Part shown: one piece after another, positions 1 to 7,527 of the stretch
Layout of the letters: each line of letters starts with the position of its first letter
How positions within the stretch are numbered: position 1 is the stretch's first letter
Assembly (NCBI GenBank): GCA_017448355.1
Contig: JAFSLQ010000060.1
Location: forward strand, 62,001-126,000
Origin: Clostridia bacterium
GTDB lineage: Bacteria; Bacillota; Clostridia; Christensenellales; Borkfalkiaceae
Direction: 5' to 3'
Length of the DNA: 64,000 bases
Notes under the pieces: generated by a model
Database searches by the model: none
What the model was told of the DNA's origin: nothing
Seen by the model: only the letters and a program-made list of their open reading frames with translations
Translations under genes and position numbers: made by a program

Positions 1-412
1 GAATACCGCCTTCCGCCATCATAGTGTTAGCGTCGCCTATGCGGAGTTTGGTAACCATCATTACGTTAGCACCGTTCGCGTGCGCCGTGATTGCCGCGGA
101 AGACCCCGCCCCGCCGCCGCCTATTACTAAAACGTCAACGTCGTAATCGGGATGTTCTAAGTCGATTTTTAAATCGGATATTCTTGATTTCCCCTGCAAC
201 AAATCGGCAAGTTCGTGCAGAACTTTATCCCCTTTGTTTGCGCCGACCTTCAAATTTTCATAAGCGGATTCGATATAGTCGGGATGATTTTCCGCTAAAA
301 CCTTATCTTTTTCTTCGGCCGTCATTCTCGGAAAAAGATTGTCAAGTCTTTCTTTTCTGCTTTCTTCGACTTTCTTCATCGAAACAAGTTGTTCGTCAGT
401 ATACTTATACAT
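1..412 (-). CDS. frdA: Fumarate reductase-type flavoprotein subunit, 5' part only
   Basis: Only the first 137 codons are in the window; the gene runs off the left edge. After about 90 charged residues comes an FAD-binding Rossmann start, VLVIGGGGAGSSAA, followed by ANGANVMMVTK and a GDANTMMAEGGI stretch typical of the fumarate reductase/succinate dehydrogenase/adenylylsulfate reductase flavoprotein family. The ATG at 412 follows an AAGGAGA ribosome site and lies 11 bp after frdB. It is the last visible gene of the fumC-hdr-flx operon, so I infer that it reduces fumarate in the cytoplasm with electrons from FrdB and the Hdr/Flx proteins. An adenylylsulfate or other 2-enoate reductase is possible because the substrate-binding part is missing; fumC in the same operon favours fumarate. 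Confidence 0.8.
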   Translation of the reverse strand, partial: MYKYTDEQLVSMKKVEESRKERLDNLFPRMTAEEKDKVLAENHPDYIESAYENLKVGANKGDKVLHELADLLQGKSRISDLKIDLEHPDYDVDVLVIGGGGAGSSAAITAHANGANVMMVTKLRIGDANTMMAEGGI

Positions 413-423
413 TATCTTTCTCC

Positions 424-1098
424 TTATTTTTCAATTTCTCTATGGTTGTATAGTTCTTTAAGTTCTTCGACAGGTTTATTCATCACGTCTTCGAGAAGTT
501 GTTTGAAATCCCCGTTGTTTATTTCGGCAACTCGCTTTTCAAGATGTTCGCACTTCGGCGCGATATACTTTCCGTATAAACGCCTTGCAAGTTCCGCCAC
601 TTGCGGATGCGATATTTCCGCCGGACAGCGCGAAGAACAAACGCCGCACATTACGCAATCGAACGACAATTCGGCGCATTTTGCGAAATCTCCCCTTTGC
701 GCGTAAGCGATATACTGCATTACGTTAAGTCCTTGCGTGCAAGCCTTGGTACAAGCGTTACAACCGACGCAAGCGTAAATTTCGGGATACAACTGCATCA
801 TTATTTGCTGTTCGGGTTTGATTTTTTCAATATCGTAAACCTGTTTTACGAGCGGGAAGAACGGAAGAGTTGCGACGAACATCCCTTCTTCTACCTTTTG
901 CTGACAGGCAAGGCAAGTTTTTAACTCCTGCTGACCTTTTATCCTGTAAATCGTCGCACACGCGCCGCAAAAACCGTTTCTGCAACCGCATCCGCGAACG
1001 AGTTGATACCCTGCGTATTCCATCGCTTTCATAATGGTCAATTCGCTAGGCACGCTGTACTTTTTACCGTATAAATAAATATTAACAAAATTTTCCAT
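424..1098 (-). CDS. frdB: Fumarate reductase iron-sulfur subunit, TfrB-like N-terminal part
   Basis: 224 residues. The N-terminal ferredoxin fold carries a [2Fe-2S] set at Cys37, 39, 44, 47, 62 and 65. Two ferredoxin-type [4Fe-4S] sets follow: CVGCNACTKAC (110-120) and CVMCGVCSSRC (148-158). Ordinary SdhB/FrdB proteins carry a [3Fe-4S] site where this one has a full CxxCxxCxxxC set. The order resembles the N-terminal half of methanogen thiol:fumarate reductase TfrB, whose C-terminal CCG domains are here a separate gene (hdrB). I infer that it wires the flavoprotein to the Hdr/Flx complex. It sits 12 bp after flxA and 11 bp before frdA, and no membrane anchor gene is seen in the window. Confidence 0.82.
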   Translation of the reverse strand: MENFVNIYLYGKKYSVPSELTIMKAMEYAGYQLVRGCGCRNGFCGACATIYRIKGQQELKTCLACQQKVEEGMFVATLPFFPLVKQVYDIEKIKPEQQIMMQLYPEIYACVGCNACTKACTQGLNVMQYIAYAQRGDFAKCAELSFDCVMCGVCSSRCPAEISHPQVAELARRLYGKYIAPKCEHLEKRVAEINNGDFKQLLEDVMNKPVEELKELYNHREIEK

Positions 1099-1110
1099 AT
1101 CTTTCTCCTA

Positions 1111-1941
1111 TCAATACTCGTCGGGAAGTTCGTCAAGTTCGGTCATACAAAAGACCGGCCCGTCTTTACAGACGTATTTATCGCCGACGTTACATCTTCC
1201 GCACTTACCGATGCCGCATTTCATACGCAATTCCAGCGTAGTATAAATATTTTCCTTTTTAAATCCTAATTCCAAAAGTCCTGCGAGAGTAAACTTTATC
1301 ATTATCGGCGGACCGCATAAAACCGCAGTATAAGTGTTCGGCACGCCGACTTCTTTAACGTAGTTGGGCACAAACCCGACGTGTCCCGTCCAGTCGGGCT
1401 GTTCTCTGTCTATCGTAAGATACACGTCGAAGTCCTTTACGTTTTTCCACTCTTTTTCTATCTCTTCGTAATCGACTAGGTCTTCGGCTGTTCTCGCGCC
1501 GTAAACAACGGCGACTTTTCCGTAATTTTCGCGTTTATCCCTTATGTAATTGATTACCGAACGCAGAGGGGCTAAACCGATACCGCCCGCCACGAAAAGC
1601 AAATCTTTTTTGGCGAACACCGTGTCGACGGGGAAAGGTCTGCCGTAAGGACCGCGAAGCGTTATTTGCTGACCGACTTCGATTGAGTGCAACACTTCGG
1701 TAACGCAACCGCATTTCTTTATCGAAAACTCTAAATACTTTTCGTTAGTCGGAGAACTCGTTATTGAAAACAACGCTTCGCCGACGCCGGGAATAGAAAG
1801 CATAGCGCATTGACCGGGTTTATGGATAAACGGTTTTTTGCCGTCTAATCCGACGACTCTGAAAGTCTTGACGTCCGGCGTGTCCCTTCTTATATCGGTT
1901 ACCACGGCAACAATAGGAATAAGACAATCCAAATTATTCAT
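1111..1941 (-). CDS. flxA: FAD/NAD(P)-binding electron-transfer subunit, FlxA-like
   Basis: 276 residues of the ferredoxin reductase/PyrK/HydG (sulfhydrogenase gamma) family. The N-terminal half is the FAD barrel with RGPYGRPF near 95. The nucleotide-binding half opens with LLFVAGGIGLAPLRS. A C-terminal [2Fe-2S] site uses Cys242, 247, 250 and 258. In Desulfovibrio the FlxABCD-HdrABC complex uses such a subunit to oxidise NADH, and I infer the same entry point here. It overlaps flxB by 8 bp and precedes frdB. The homologous AsrB of sulfite reductase is an alternative, but no AsrC-like siroheme subunit is nearby. Confidence 0.85.
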   Translation of the reverse strand: MNNLDCLIPIVAVVTDIRRDTPDVKTFRVVGLDGKKPFIHKPGQCAMLSIPGVGEALFSITSSPTNEKYLEFSIKKCGCVTEVLHSIEVGQQITLRGPYGRPFPVDTVFAKKDLLFVAGGIGLAPLRSVINYIRDKRENYGKVAVVYGARTAEDLVDYEEIEKEWKNVKDFDVYLTIDREQPDWTGHVGFVPNYVKEVGVPNTYTAVLCGPPIMIKFTLAGLLELGFKKENIYTTLELRMKCGIGKCGRCNVGDKYVCKDGPVFCMTELDELPDEY

Positions 1942-2965
1942 CTTTGCCTCCTTTATCGAAAGCCTTTATAACTTTTACGATATTTAAATGCATAGGACAA
2001 CTTTTAACGCATCTGCCGCAACCGACGCAGGAATAAACGCCTTCGTTGTTTTCGGGATAATACACTAGTTTATGCATAAATCTTTGGCGATACCTTTGCA
2101 TTTGCGTCGTTCTCGGTTGACCGCCCGCGGTTTTTGTAAAGTCAGAATACATACAACTGTCCCAACACCTGAAACGACTTACCGTTCCGTCGTTTTTAGT
2201 AAGTTCTCTTATATCGAAACATTGACAGGTCGGACACACGAACGTACACGCGCCACACCCCAAACACGCTTCCGATAATTTGCCCCACTTTTCGGAATTG
2301 AAAATATCAAGCATTTCATCCTTAAAAGGTGTTAAATCGAGATTGACGTTAGGTAACGAATTTATTTTTTCCCTTATTGCTTTTTGTTCTTCCGCCACTA
2401 TCTTATCGTCGGTTTCGGTAAACAATCCCTTGACCTTTTCGGTAAGAGCGTTGCCTTTTTCCGTATTCGCTCTCCAAAACAGGTTTTCGCCTATGATGAA
2501 AGTCGTTATATCGCCCGAAGGATCTGACGCGTCTATACCGAAAACTTTACAAAAGCAACTGTCTTCGGGTTCTGTACAGGCGTTGGTTACAACGATGGCG
2601 GCGTTACGTTTGTTCTGATAAAAGGTATCCAGCGGGTCGACTAAAAACACCCTGTCAAGCACGTCGAAAGCCTTAAAGTCGCAAGCGCGGACGCCCATAA
2701 CCACGAAAGGTTGTTCTTCCTTTCTTACGTCGATAACTTCAATCTTGTTGCCGTCCACCTTAAAATTCACTAAATCTTCGCTCTGCGGGAAAAAAGCGTC
2801 TTTCGGCGATTTTACGGTTTTTAAAGTCGTAAGCGACACTTCTTCGTCTTCACCGTATAAACCGTAATTTACTTCGCCCGCTTTTTTAATAGGCAAATAT
2901 AACGGATAATCTTCGGAAATCGCTTTATACAATTTATCTAAATCACTCAATTTGATTTTATACAT
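1934..2965 (-). CDS. flxB: Dicluster [4Fe-4S] protein, HydB/AsrA-like, FlxB-type
   Basis: 343 residues. The N-terminal region carries the GVRACDFKAFDVLDRVF segment seen in sulfhydrogenase beta (HydB) and anaerobic sulfite reductase A (AsrA). The C-terminal half has two cysteine sets, CLGCGACTFVCPTCQC near 236-251 and CVGCGRCVKSC at 313-323. It should pass electrons between the NADH-oxidising FlxA and the other iron-sulfur subunits. It lies 1 bp after flxC and overlaps flxA. Which of this and the next gene corresponds to Desulfovibrio FlxB or FlxC cannot be settled from sequence reading alone. Confidence 0.8.
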   Translation of the reverse strand: MYKIKLSDLDKLYKAISEDYPLYLPIKKAGEVNYGLYGEDEEVSLTTLKTVKSPKDAFFPQSEDLVNFKVDGNKIEVIDVRKEEQPFVVMGVRACDFKAFDVLDRVFLVDPLDTFYQNKRNAAIVVTNACTEPEDSCFCKVFGIDASDPSGDITTFIIGENLFWRANTEKGNALTEKVKGLFTETDDKIVAEEQKAIREKINSLPNVNLDLTPFKDEMLDIFNSEKWGKLSEACLGCGACTFVCPTCQCFDIRELTKNDGTVSRFRCWDSCMYSDFTKTAGGQPRTTQMQRYRQRFMHKLVYYPENNEGVYSCVGCGRCVKSCPMHLNIVKVIKAFDKGGKDE

Positions 2966-2966
2966 A

Positions 2967-3935
2967 TTACTTTCCCACCATCTCTTTCGGCTCGCAATCG
3001 CCTTTCGTATAATCTACCAGCGGATTATGTTCCGAAACGGTTTTCCCCGCCTGAAATTCCCCATAATTGTCGTTTATATCTTTAATAAACTTTCTGTTGA
3101 TAAGGTGAAGCGGAATACTTTCGGGACAAACTCTCGAACACTCTCCGCAATCGGTGCATCTGCCGGCAACGTGGTAAGCGCGGATTATGTGATAGAGTTT
3201 TTCTTCAAAACTGTCCGAATTAGCCTTACCCGCAATACCCGACTTGTTGTTATCGAAAACGCAATGAGTACAGGTGCAGGCGGGACAAACGTTTCTGCAC
3301 GCATTACAACGAATACATTTTGAAAGTTCATTCTGCCAAAATTTAAACCTTTCTTCTTCCGTCATCTTTTCAAGTTCCGACACAACGGAAAATCTTGAAT
3401 TTTTGTCGGGCTGCTTCATTTCGTTTACGACTATCGTTTCGTCGGCAACGGCAAACTCTTTGGATTTGCAATCCACGCACTTAACGGATAAAAGTTCTTC
3501 ACGTTTAATCTGAACTTGTTGTCCGTCGGCGGTTATAATAATATTATCTAAACCGTCTTCGACTTTTTCTATCCTTTTAAAGCCGAGATTGTAAATTTTC
3601 TTTTCGTCAAGCATCCCTTGACACTCTAAACCTATAACGACAATCTTTTCTCTGTCGATGCGGTGTTCGGATACGAGTTGATTAAAACTATACGTATCGC
3701 ACGGCTTTAAGAAAACTAATATCTTGCCTTCTTTTTTGCTTTCGTTTACCAGATACTTGGAAAGGTTCGGAGCGCAAAATTCGTTATACACGAAACCATT
3801 TAAATTGTCTTTTGTAAATATAGCGGGAGAATTATCGTAAAAAGTTTCGCCCTTTTTCCACGCGAGAACCCTATCGACTTTTCCGCTTGCCAAATATTCT
3901 TCGGCTTTATGTAAAACTAATTCTTGGATTTGCAT
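2967..3935 (-). CDS. flxC: Dicluster [4Fe-4S] protein, FlxC-type
   Basis: 322 residues, related in layout to the neighbouring FlxB-like protein. The N-terminal half contains VFLKPCDTYSF and VIGLECQG, resembling coenzyme F420 hydrogenase/dehydrogenase beta-type proteins. The C-terminal half has CIRCNACRNVCPACTC (about 207-222) and CTDCGECSRVC (about 259-269). There is no signal peptide or membrane segment, so it is cytoplasmic. Its start overlaps flxD by 19 bp, indicating translational coupling. I infer an electron relay in the Flx/Hdr complex. Confidence 0.78.
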   Translation of the reverse strand: MQIQELVLHKAEEYLASGKVDRVLAWKKGETFYDNSPAIFTKDNLNGFVYNEFCAPNLSKYLVNESKKEGKILVFLKPCDTYSFNQLVSEHRIDREKIVVIGLECQGMLDEKKIYNLGFKRIEKVEDGLDNIIITADGQQVQIKREELLSVKCVDCKSKEFAVADETIVVNEMKQPDKNSRFSVVSELEKMTEEERFKFWQNELSKCIRCNACRNVCPACTCTHCVFDNNKSGIAGKANSDSFEEKLYHIIRAYHVAGRCTDCGECSRVCPESIPLHLINRKFIKDINDNYGEFQAGKTVSEHNPLVDYTKGDCEPKEMVGK

Positions 3936-4369
3936 CTTAAATCCTCCAACTTCTTGTTTTCGCCAAGTGCCGTTATAGTCTTAACAAAATCGTTCATAAC
4001 CGCGGAGAACTTTGCGCCTTCAGCCGCCGACACCCACTCTACTCTCGTTCTCTCTTTTTCGATACCAAGGTAATTAAGCATAGAAAAAAGCAAACTCATT
4101 CTTCTTCTCGTTCTGTAATTTCCTTCCGAATAATGGCAATCCCCGGGATGACAACCGCATAAAATCACGCCGTCCGCGCCGCGTTGAAACGCCTTCAATA
4201 TAAATATAGGATTAACTCGGCAAGAACACGGTACTCTTATGATTTTCACGTTGGCGGGATACGATAATCTCGACGACCCCGCAAGGTCCGCGCCGGCATA
4301 AGAACACCAGTTGCAACAAAAAGCGACTATAAGCGGCTTAAATTCTTTATTTTCCGTTATTTCTTGCAT
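3917..4369 (-). CDS. flxD: MvhD/FlxD-like [2Fe-2S] linker subunit
   Basis: 150 residues with the family's hallmark blocks: FCCNWCSYAGADLAG (Cys18, 19, 22), VPCSCRVNP (Cys48, 50) and CGCHPGDCHY (Cys71, 73, 78). In methanogens MvhD, and in Desulfovibrio FlxD, hand electrons from a hydrogenase or an NADH oxidase to HdrA. The gene overlaps hdrA by 13 bp and flxC by 19 bp, which fits a fixed complex. With FlxA nearby and no hydrogenase genes, NADH is the likely donor. Confidence 0.88.
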   Translation of the reverse strand: MQEITENKEFKPLIVAFCCNWCSYAGADLAGSSRLSYPANVKIIRVPCSCRVNPIFILKAFQRGADGVILCGCHPGDCHYSEGNYRTRRRMSLLFSMLNYLGIEKERTRVEWVSAAEGAKFSAVMNDFVKTITALGENKKLEDLRCKSKN

Positions 4370-6345
4370 ATAAAGTCAATCTCCTTTAATATTTGCGAAG
4401 ACGAAAATCCGTGTAAATCCATCGCGCCCGACGGACAAGTAACGGTACAAGCGCCGCAACCCTGACAAACAGCAGGATTGACGACTGCAACGCGTCTTAC
4501 GGTAGCGTTCGCACCGCGACCGAACGTTTTATCTTCATAAGTTATAGCGCCGTAAGGACAAACTCTCGCGCATTGAGAACAGCCCGTACACATCATTTCG
4601 TCGGAGTGCGCAACGCACGGATTTCCTTTAAGTTTATCCTTGGCTAAAAGACCTATTACCTTTGACGCCGCGGCGGAAGCCTGCGAAACGGTTTCCGGAA
4701 CGTCCTTAGGCCCTTGACACACACCCGCTAAAAATACGCCCGCCGTAGCGCATTCCACGGGTTTCAATTTCGCGTGCGCTTCCGTTAAAAAGTTGTTCGT
4801 GTCGATACTGATTGTAAGTTTCGACGCAATATCCCTTACCGACGGGTCGGGTTCGATAGCGGTCGCAAGTACCACTAAATCCGACGGGATTACGACCTGC
4901 GTATTATCTAAAAGGTTAGAACCTTGAACCATAAGTTTACCGTTTTCATTGTAAACTTTACCAACCATACCCTTGATATAATCCACGCCGTACTGTTCGA
5001 CCGCTCTGCGATAGAACTCGTCGTAATTCTTTCCGGGAGTTCTTACGTCTATATAAAATACGTGAACTTCCGTATCGGGATATTTTTCACGGATAAGCAT
5101 AGCGTGTTTTGCGGTATACATACAACAGATTTTACTGCAATATGGCTTTCCGCAACCGGACACGTCTCTCGACCCGACGCATTGAATAAAGGTTATAACC
5201 TTTGGATGCTCGTTATCGCTGGGACGAAGCAGCACGCCTTTGGTCGGACCTGCCGCGTTCATAAGTCTTTCAAGTTCTAAACTCGTTATAACGTCTTTAT
5301 TGTCGGCGTAACCGTATTCGTTAAAGTTGGTTAAATCTATCGGCTTAAAGCCTGTCGCGACGACTATCGCGCCGTACTCTCTGTCTACGTATTCGTCTTT
5401 TTGAGTATAATCTATAGCCCCGACGCCGCATTTCATCTGGCAAAGACCGCACTTACCCGTCTTTAACTTAATGCATTGTTCGGGGTCTATCACCGCGACG
5501 TTCGGAATAGCCTGTGCAAAAGGTATATAAATCGCGGGTCTGGTATTCAGGTTCATATTGAACGCGTTAAGACCTTTTTTTGACGGACAATTCGCCATAC
5601 AAACGCCGCAACCCGTACATTTCGTTTCGTCCACGTATCTCGCTTTCTTTTTGATTTTTACCTTGAAATTACCTACGAACCCCTTAACTTCTTCGACTTC
5701 GCTGTACGTAAAAAGTTTTATCTTTTCACTTTGGGCGCAATCGACCATTTTCGGCGTCAATATACAAGCCGAACAGTCAAGCGTCGGAAAGGTTTTATCG
5801 AGTTGCGACATGCGTCCGCCGATAGTCGGACGTTTTTCTACTATATCCACTTCGTATCCTGCGTCCGCGATATCTAGGGCGCATTGAATACCCGCTATGC
5901 CGCCGCCGATAACCAAAGCGCGCTTCGTTACCCCCGTTTCACCCGCCGTGAGCGGAGTGTTGAGAGTAAGTTTAGCAATAGCCGTTCTGCCGAGAATTAC
6001 CGCTTTTTCCGTCGCTTCGTCTATGTCTTTATGTATCCACGAACATTGTTCGCGGATATTCGCAATCTCCACCATATACGGGTTAAGTCCGGCGGCTTCC
6101 GCCGTCTTTCTGAACGTTCCTTCGTGCATACGCGGCGAACAGGCACATACGACGATACCCGTCAGATTATATTCTTTGATTTTATTCTTGATAAGTTGTT
6201 GACCGTTTTCCGAACACATATATTGATAGTTGTCCGCAAAAACCACGCAAGGTTCTTTCCTTAACGCTTCGGTAACTTTTTCTACGTTTACCGTTGCGGC
6301 GATATTAGTGCCGCAATGACAGATAAAAACACCTATTCTTTGCAT
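4357..6345 (-). CDS. hdrA: Heterodisulfide reductase subunit A, bifurcating flavoprotein
   Basis: 662 residues, usual HdrA length. It begins IGVFICHCGTNI. The FAD Rossmann motif IGGGIAGIQCA lies at about 146-156, followed by IGGRMSQLDKTFPTLDCSAC. Internal iron-sulfur sets include CTGCGVCMANC and CIKLKTGKCGLCQMKC. The C-terminal ferredoxin domain has CTGCSQCARVC and CQGCGACTVTC. In known complexes HdrA's FAD splits electron pairs between ferredoxin and the HdrB side. ATG follows TTTGGAG. It lies 12 bp after hdrC and overlaps flxD, so the order hdrBCA-flxD is that of the Desulfovibrio-type complex. Confidence 0.92.
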   Translation of the reverse strand: MQRIGVFICHCGTNIAATVNVEKVTEALRKEPCVVFADNYQYMCSENGQQLIKNKIKEYNLTGIVVCACSPRMHEGTFRKTAEAAGLNPYMVEIANIREQCSWIHKDIDEATEKAVILGRTAIAKLTLNTPLTAGETGVTKRALVIGGGIAGIQCALDIADAGYEVDIVEKRPTIGGRMSQLDKTFPTLDCSACILTPKMVDCAQSEKIKLFTYSEVEEVKGFVGNFKVKIKKKARYVDETKCTGCGVCMANCPSKKGLNAFNMNLNTRPAIYIPFAQAIPNVAVIDPEQCIKLKTGKCGLCQMKCGVGAIDYTQKDEYVDREYGAIVVATGFKPIDLTNFNEYGYADNKDVITSLELERLMNAAGPTKGVLLRPSDNEHPKVITFIQCVGSRDVSGCGKPYCSKICCMYTAKHAMLIREKYPDTEVHVFYIDVRTPGKNYDEFYRRAVEQYGVDYIKGMVGKVYNENGKLMVQGSNLLDNTQVVIPSDLVVLATAIEPDPSVRDIASKLTISIDTNNFLTEAHAKLKPVECATAGVFLAGVCQGPKDVPETVSQASAAASKVIGLLAKDKLKGNPCVAHSDEMMCTGCSQCARVCPYGAITYEDKTFGRGANATVRRVAVVNPAVCQGCGACTVTCPSGAMDLHGFSSSQILKEIDFICKK

Positions 6346-6357
6346 AAGTTCTCCAAA

Positions 6358-6747
6358 TTACTTTCTGTATTTTCTGTAAGCCGATACCAAAAGTTGTTGC
6401 GGTATCAGGTCGTCAACAATCGGCGGAATATCTTCCGCTTTTATAGCATTACCGTTTTGCATACGTTCCACCGTATCCCTTACGGCTTCGATAACGTTTG
6501 CCGGCGCAACGCCTCTCGGACAACGTTCCACGCAAGCCATACATGACAAACAGGAAAAAATCGCTTTACTTTTTAGTAAAACGTCAAACTTGCCTTGCCC
6601 TAATAACGTTACGAATTGATGAGGCTTTATATCCATATCGTTAAATGCGGGGCATCTTCCCGAACATTTGCCGCATTTCATACATTTTCTGACGTCCGTC
6701 CTGCTGATTTCTTTTATATATTCAATGTCAAAATTTTCCATAATCAC
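6358..6747 (-). CDS. hdrC: Heterodisulfide reductase subunit C
   Basis: 129 residues with two ferredoxin-type [4Fe-4S] sets, Cys22/25/28/32 (CMKCGKCSGRC) and Cys66/69/72/76 (CLSCMACVERC). HdrC carries electrons from HdrA to HdrB. It overlaps hdrB by 4 bp in an ATGA-type junction and precedes hdrA by 12 bp. Length and motif spacing are normal for the family, and no membrane segment is present, unlike membrane-bound HdrE-linked systems. Confidence 0.9.
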   Translation of the reverse strand: MIMENFDIEYIKEISRTDVRKCMKCGKCSGRCPAFNDMDIKPHQFVTLLGQGKFDVLLKSKAIFSCLSCMACVERCPRGVAPANVIEAVRDTVERMQNGNAIKAEDIPPIVDDLIPQQLLVSAYRKYRK

Positions 6748-7523
6748 TCCGTAACGCCCAACGCCTTTGCCAAAAGTTCGGTAAAATAAACCACGTTGTC
6801 CCCGCCGTTTTTCTTCAAATTATAGTAACAGAGCGGACAAGCCGTTAAAACAAGTTCCGCACCGACTGCCGCGGCGGATTCCAAAATCTTTTTACTCTTC
6901 TGTTCCGTTAAAGATTTGTTCGTCAAACTGACGTACGCCCCGCAGCACTCGTTCCTGAACGGATACTTGACGGGCGTGCCGCCGATAGCGGAAATAAAAT
7001 CTTCTAAAATCGTCGGGTTTTCGGGATTATCGAACGCCATAACGTTTGAAGGACGCAAAAGCAAACAGCCGTAGTACGCGCCTATTTTTTTGTTTACGGG
7101 ATTTTTTACCGCTTTTTTGATATTGTCAAATCCGACGATATCTTTAAGCATTTCAAGATAATGGATAACTTTCGTTTCGCCTTCGTATCTTTCGTCTAAA
7201 CGCATATAGTTATTGACTTTATCCCGAATAGATTTTTCAGTAGCCATATCGTTATTGACTCTCTTAATTACGTTATGGCAAGCCGAACATAAAGTCAACA
7301 GCGTTCCGCCGTGGTGCTTTGCATAATCCAAAGCCCGAACGGACGACAGTTTAGTGGCAATCTCGTCTTTCGCCATAGGATAAACGCCGCCGCAACATTG
7401 CCATTCGGGTATTTCTTCCATCGTAACACCGAGCGCTTCTGCCGAAAGCCTTGCGCAATCGTCTAATCTTTTCGCTTGGTTTTTAAGCGTACAACCGGGG
7501 TAATAACATATTTTCATATTCAC
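6744..7523 (-). CDS. hdrB: Heterodisulfide reductase subunit B, CCG-domain protein
   Basis: 259 residues with both CCG (cysteine-rich) repeats. The first uses Cys11, Cys43-44 and Cys79/82. The second has YYGCLLLRP, NECCGAYVS and TACPLCYY. In methanogens these bind two noncubane [4Fe-4S] clusters that cleave CoM-S-S-CoB. A Clostridia-type host is not expected to make CoM or CoB, so the natural acceptor here is open: either a different disulfide or direct transfer to FrdB. It starts 4 bp after fumC. Both halves are intact, so catalysis at the cluster is plausible. Confidence 0.88.
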   Translation of the reverse strand: MNMKICYYPGCTLKNQAKRLDDCARLSAEALGVTMEEIPEWQCCGGVYPMAKDEIATKLSSVRALDYAKHHGGTLLTLCSACHNVIKRVNNDMATEKSIRDKVNNYMRLDERYEGETKVIHYLEMLKDIVGFDNIKKAVKNPVNKKIGAYYGCLLLRPSNVMAFDNPENPTILEDFISAIGGTPVKYPFRNECCGAYVSLTNKSLTEQKSKKILESAAAVGAELVLTACPLCYYNLKKNGGDNVVYFTELLAKALGVTE

Positions 7524-7527
7524 TCTC

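Noticed and set aside
1111..2965. Anaerobic sulfite reductase (asrAB) reading of the FlxA/FlxB genes
   Set aside because: No asrC siroheme subunit is present, and flxD-hdrA lie in the same overlapping string.
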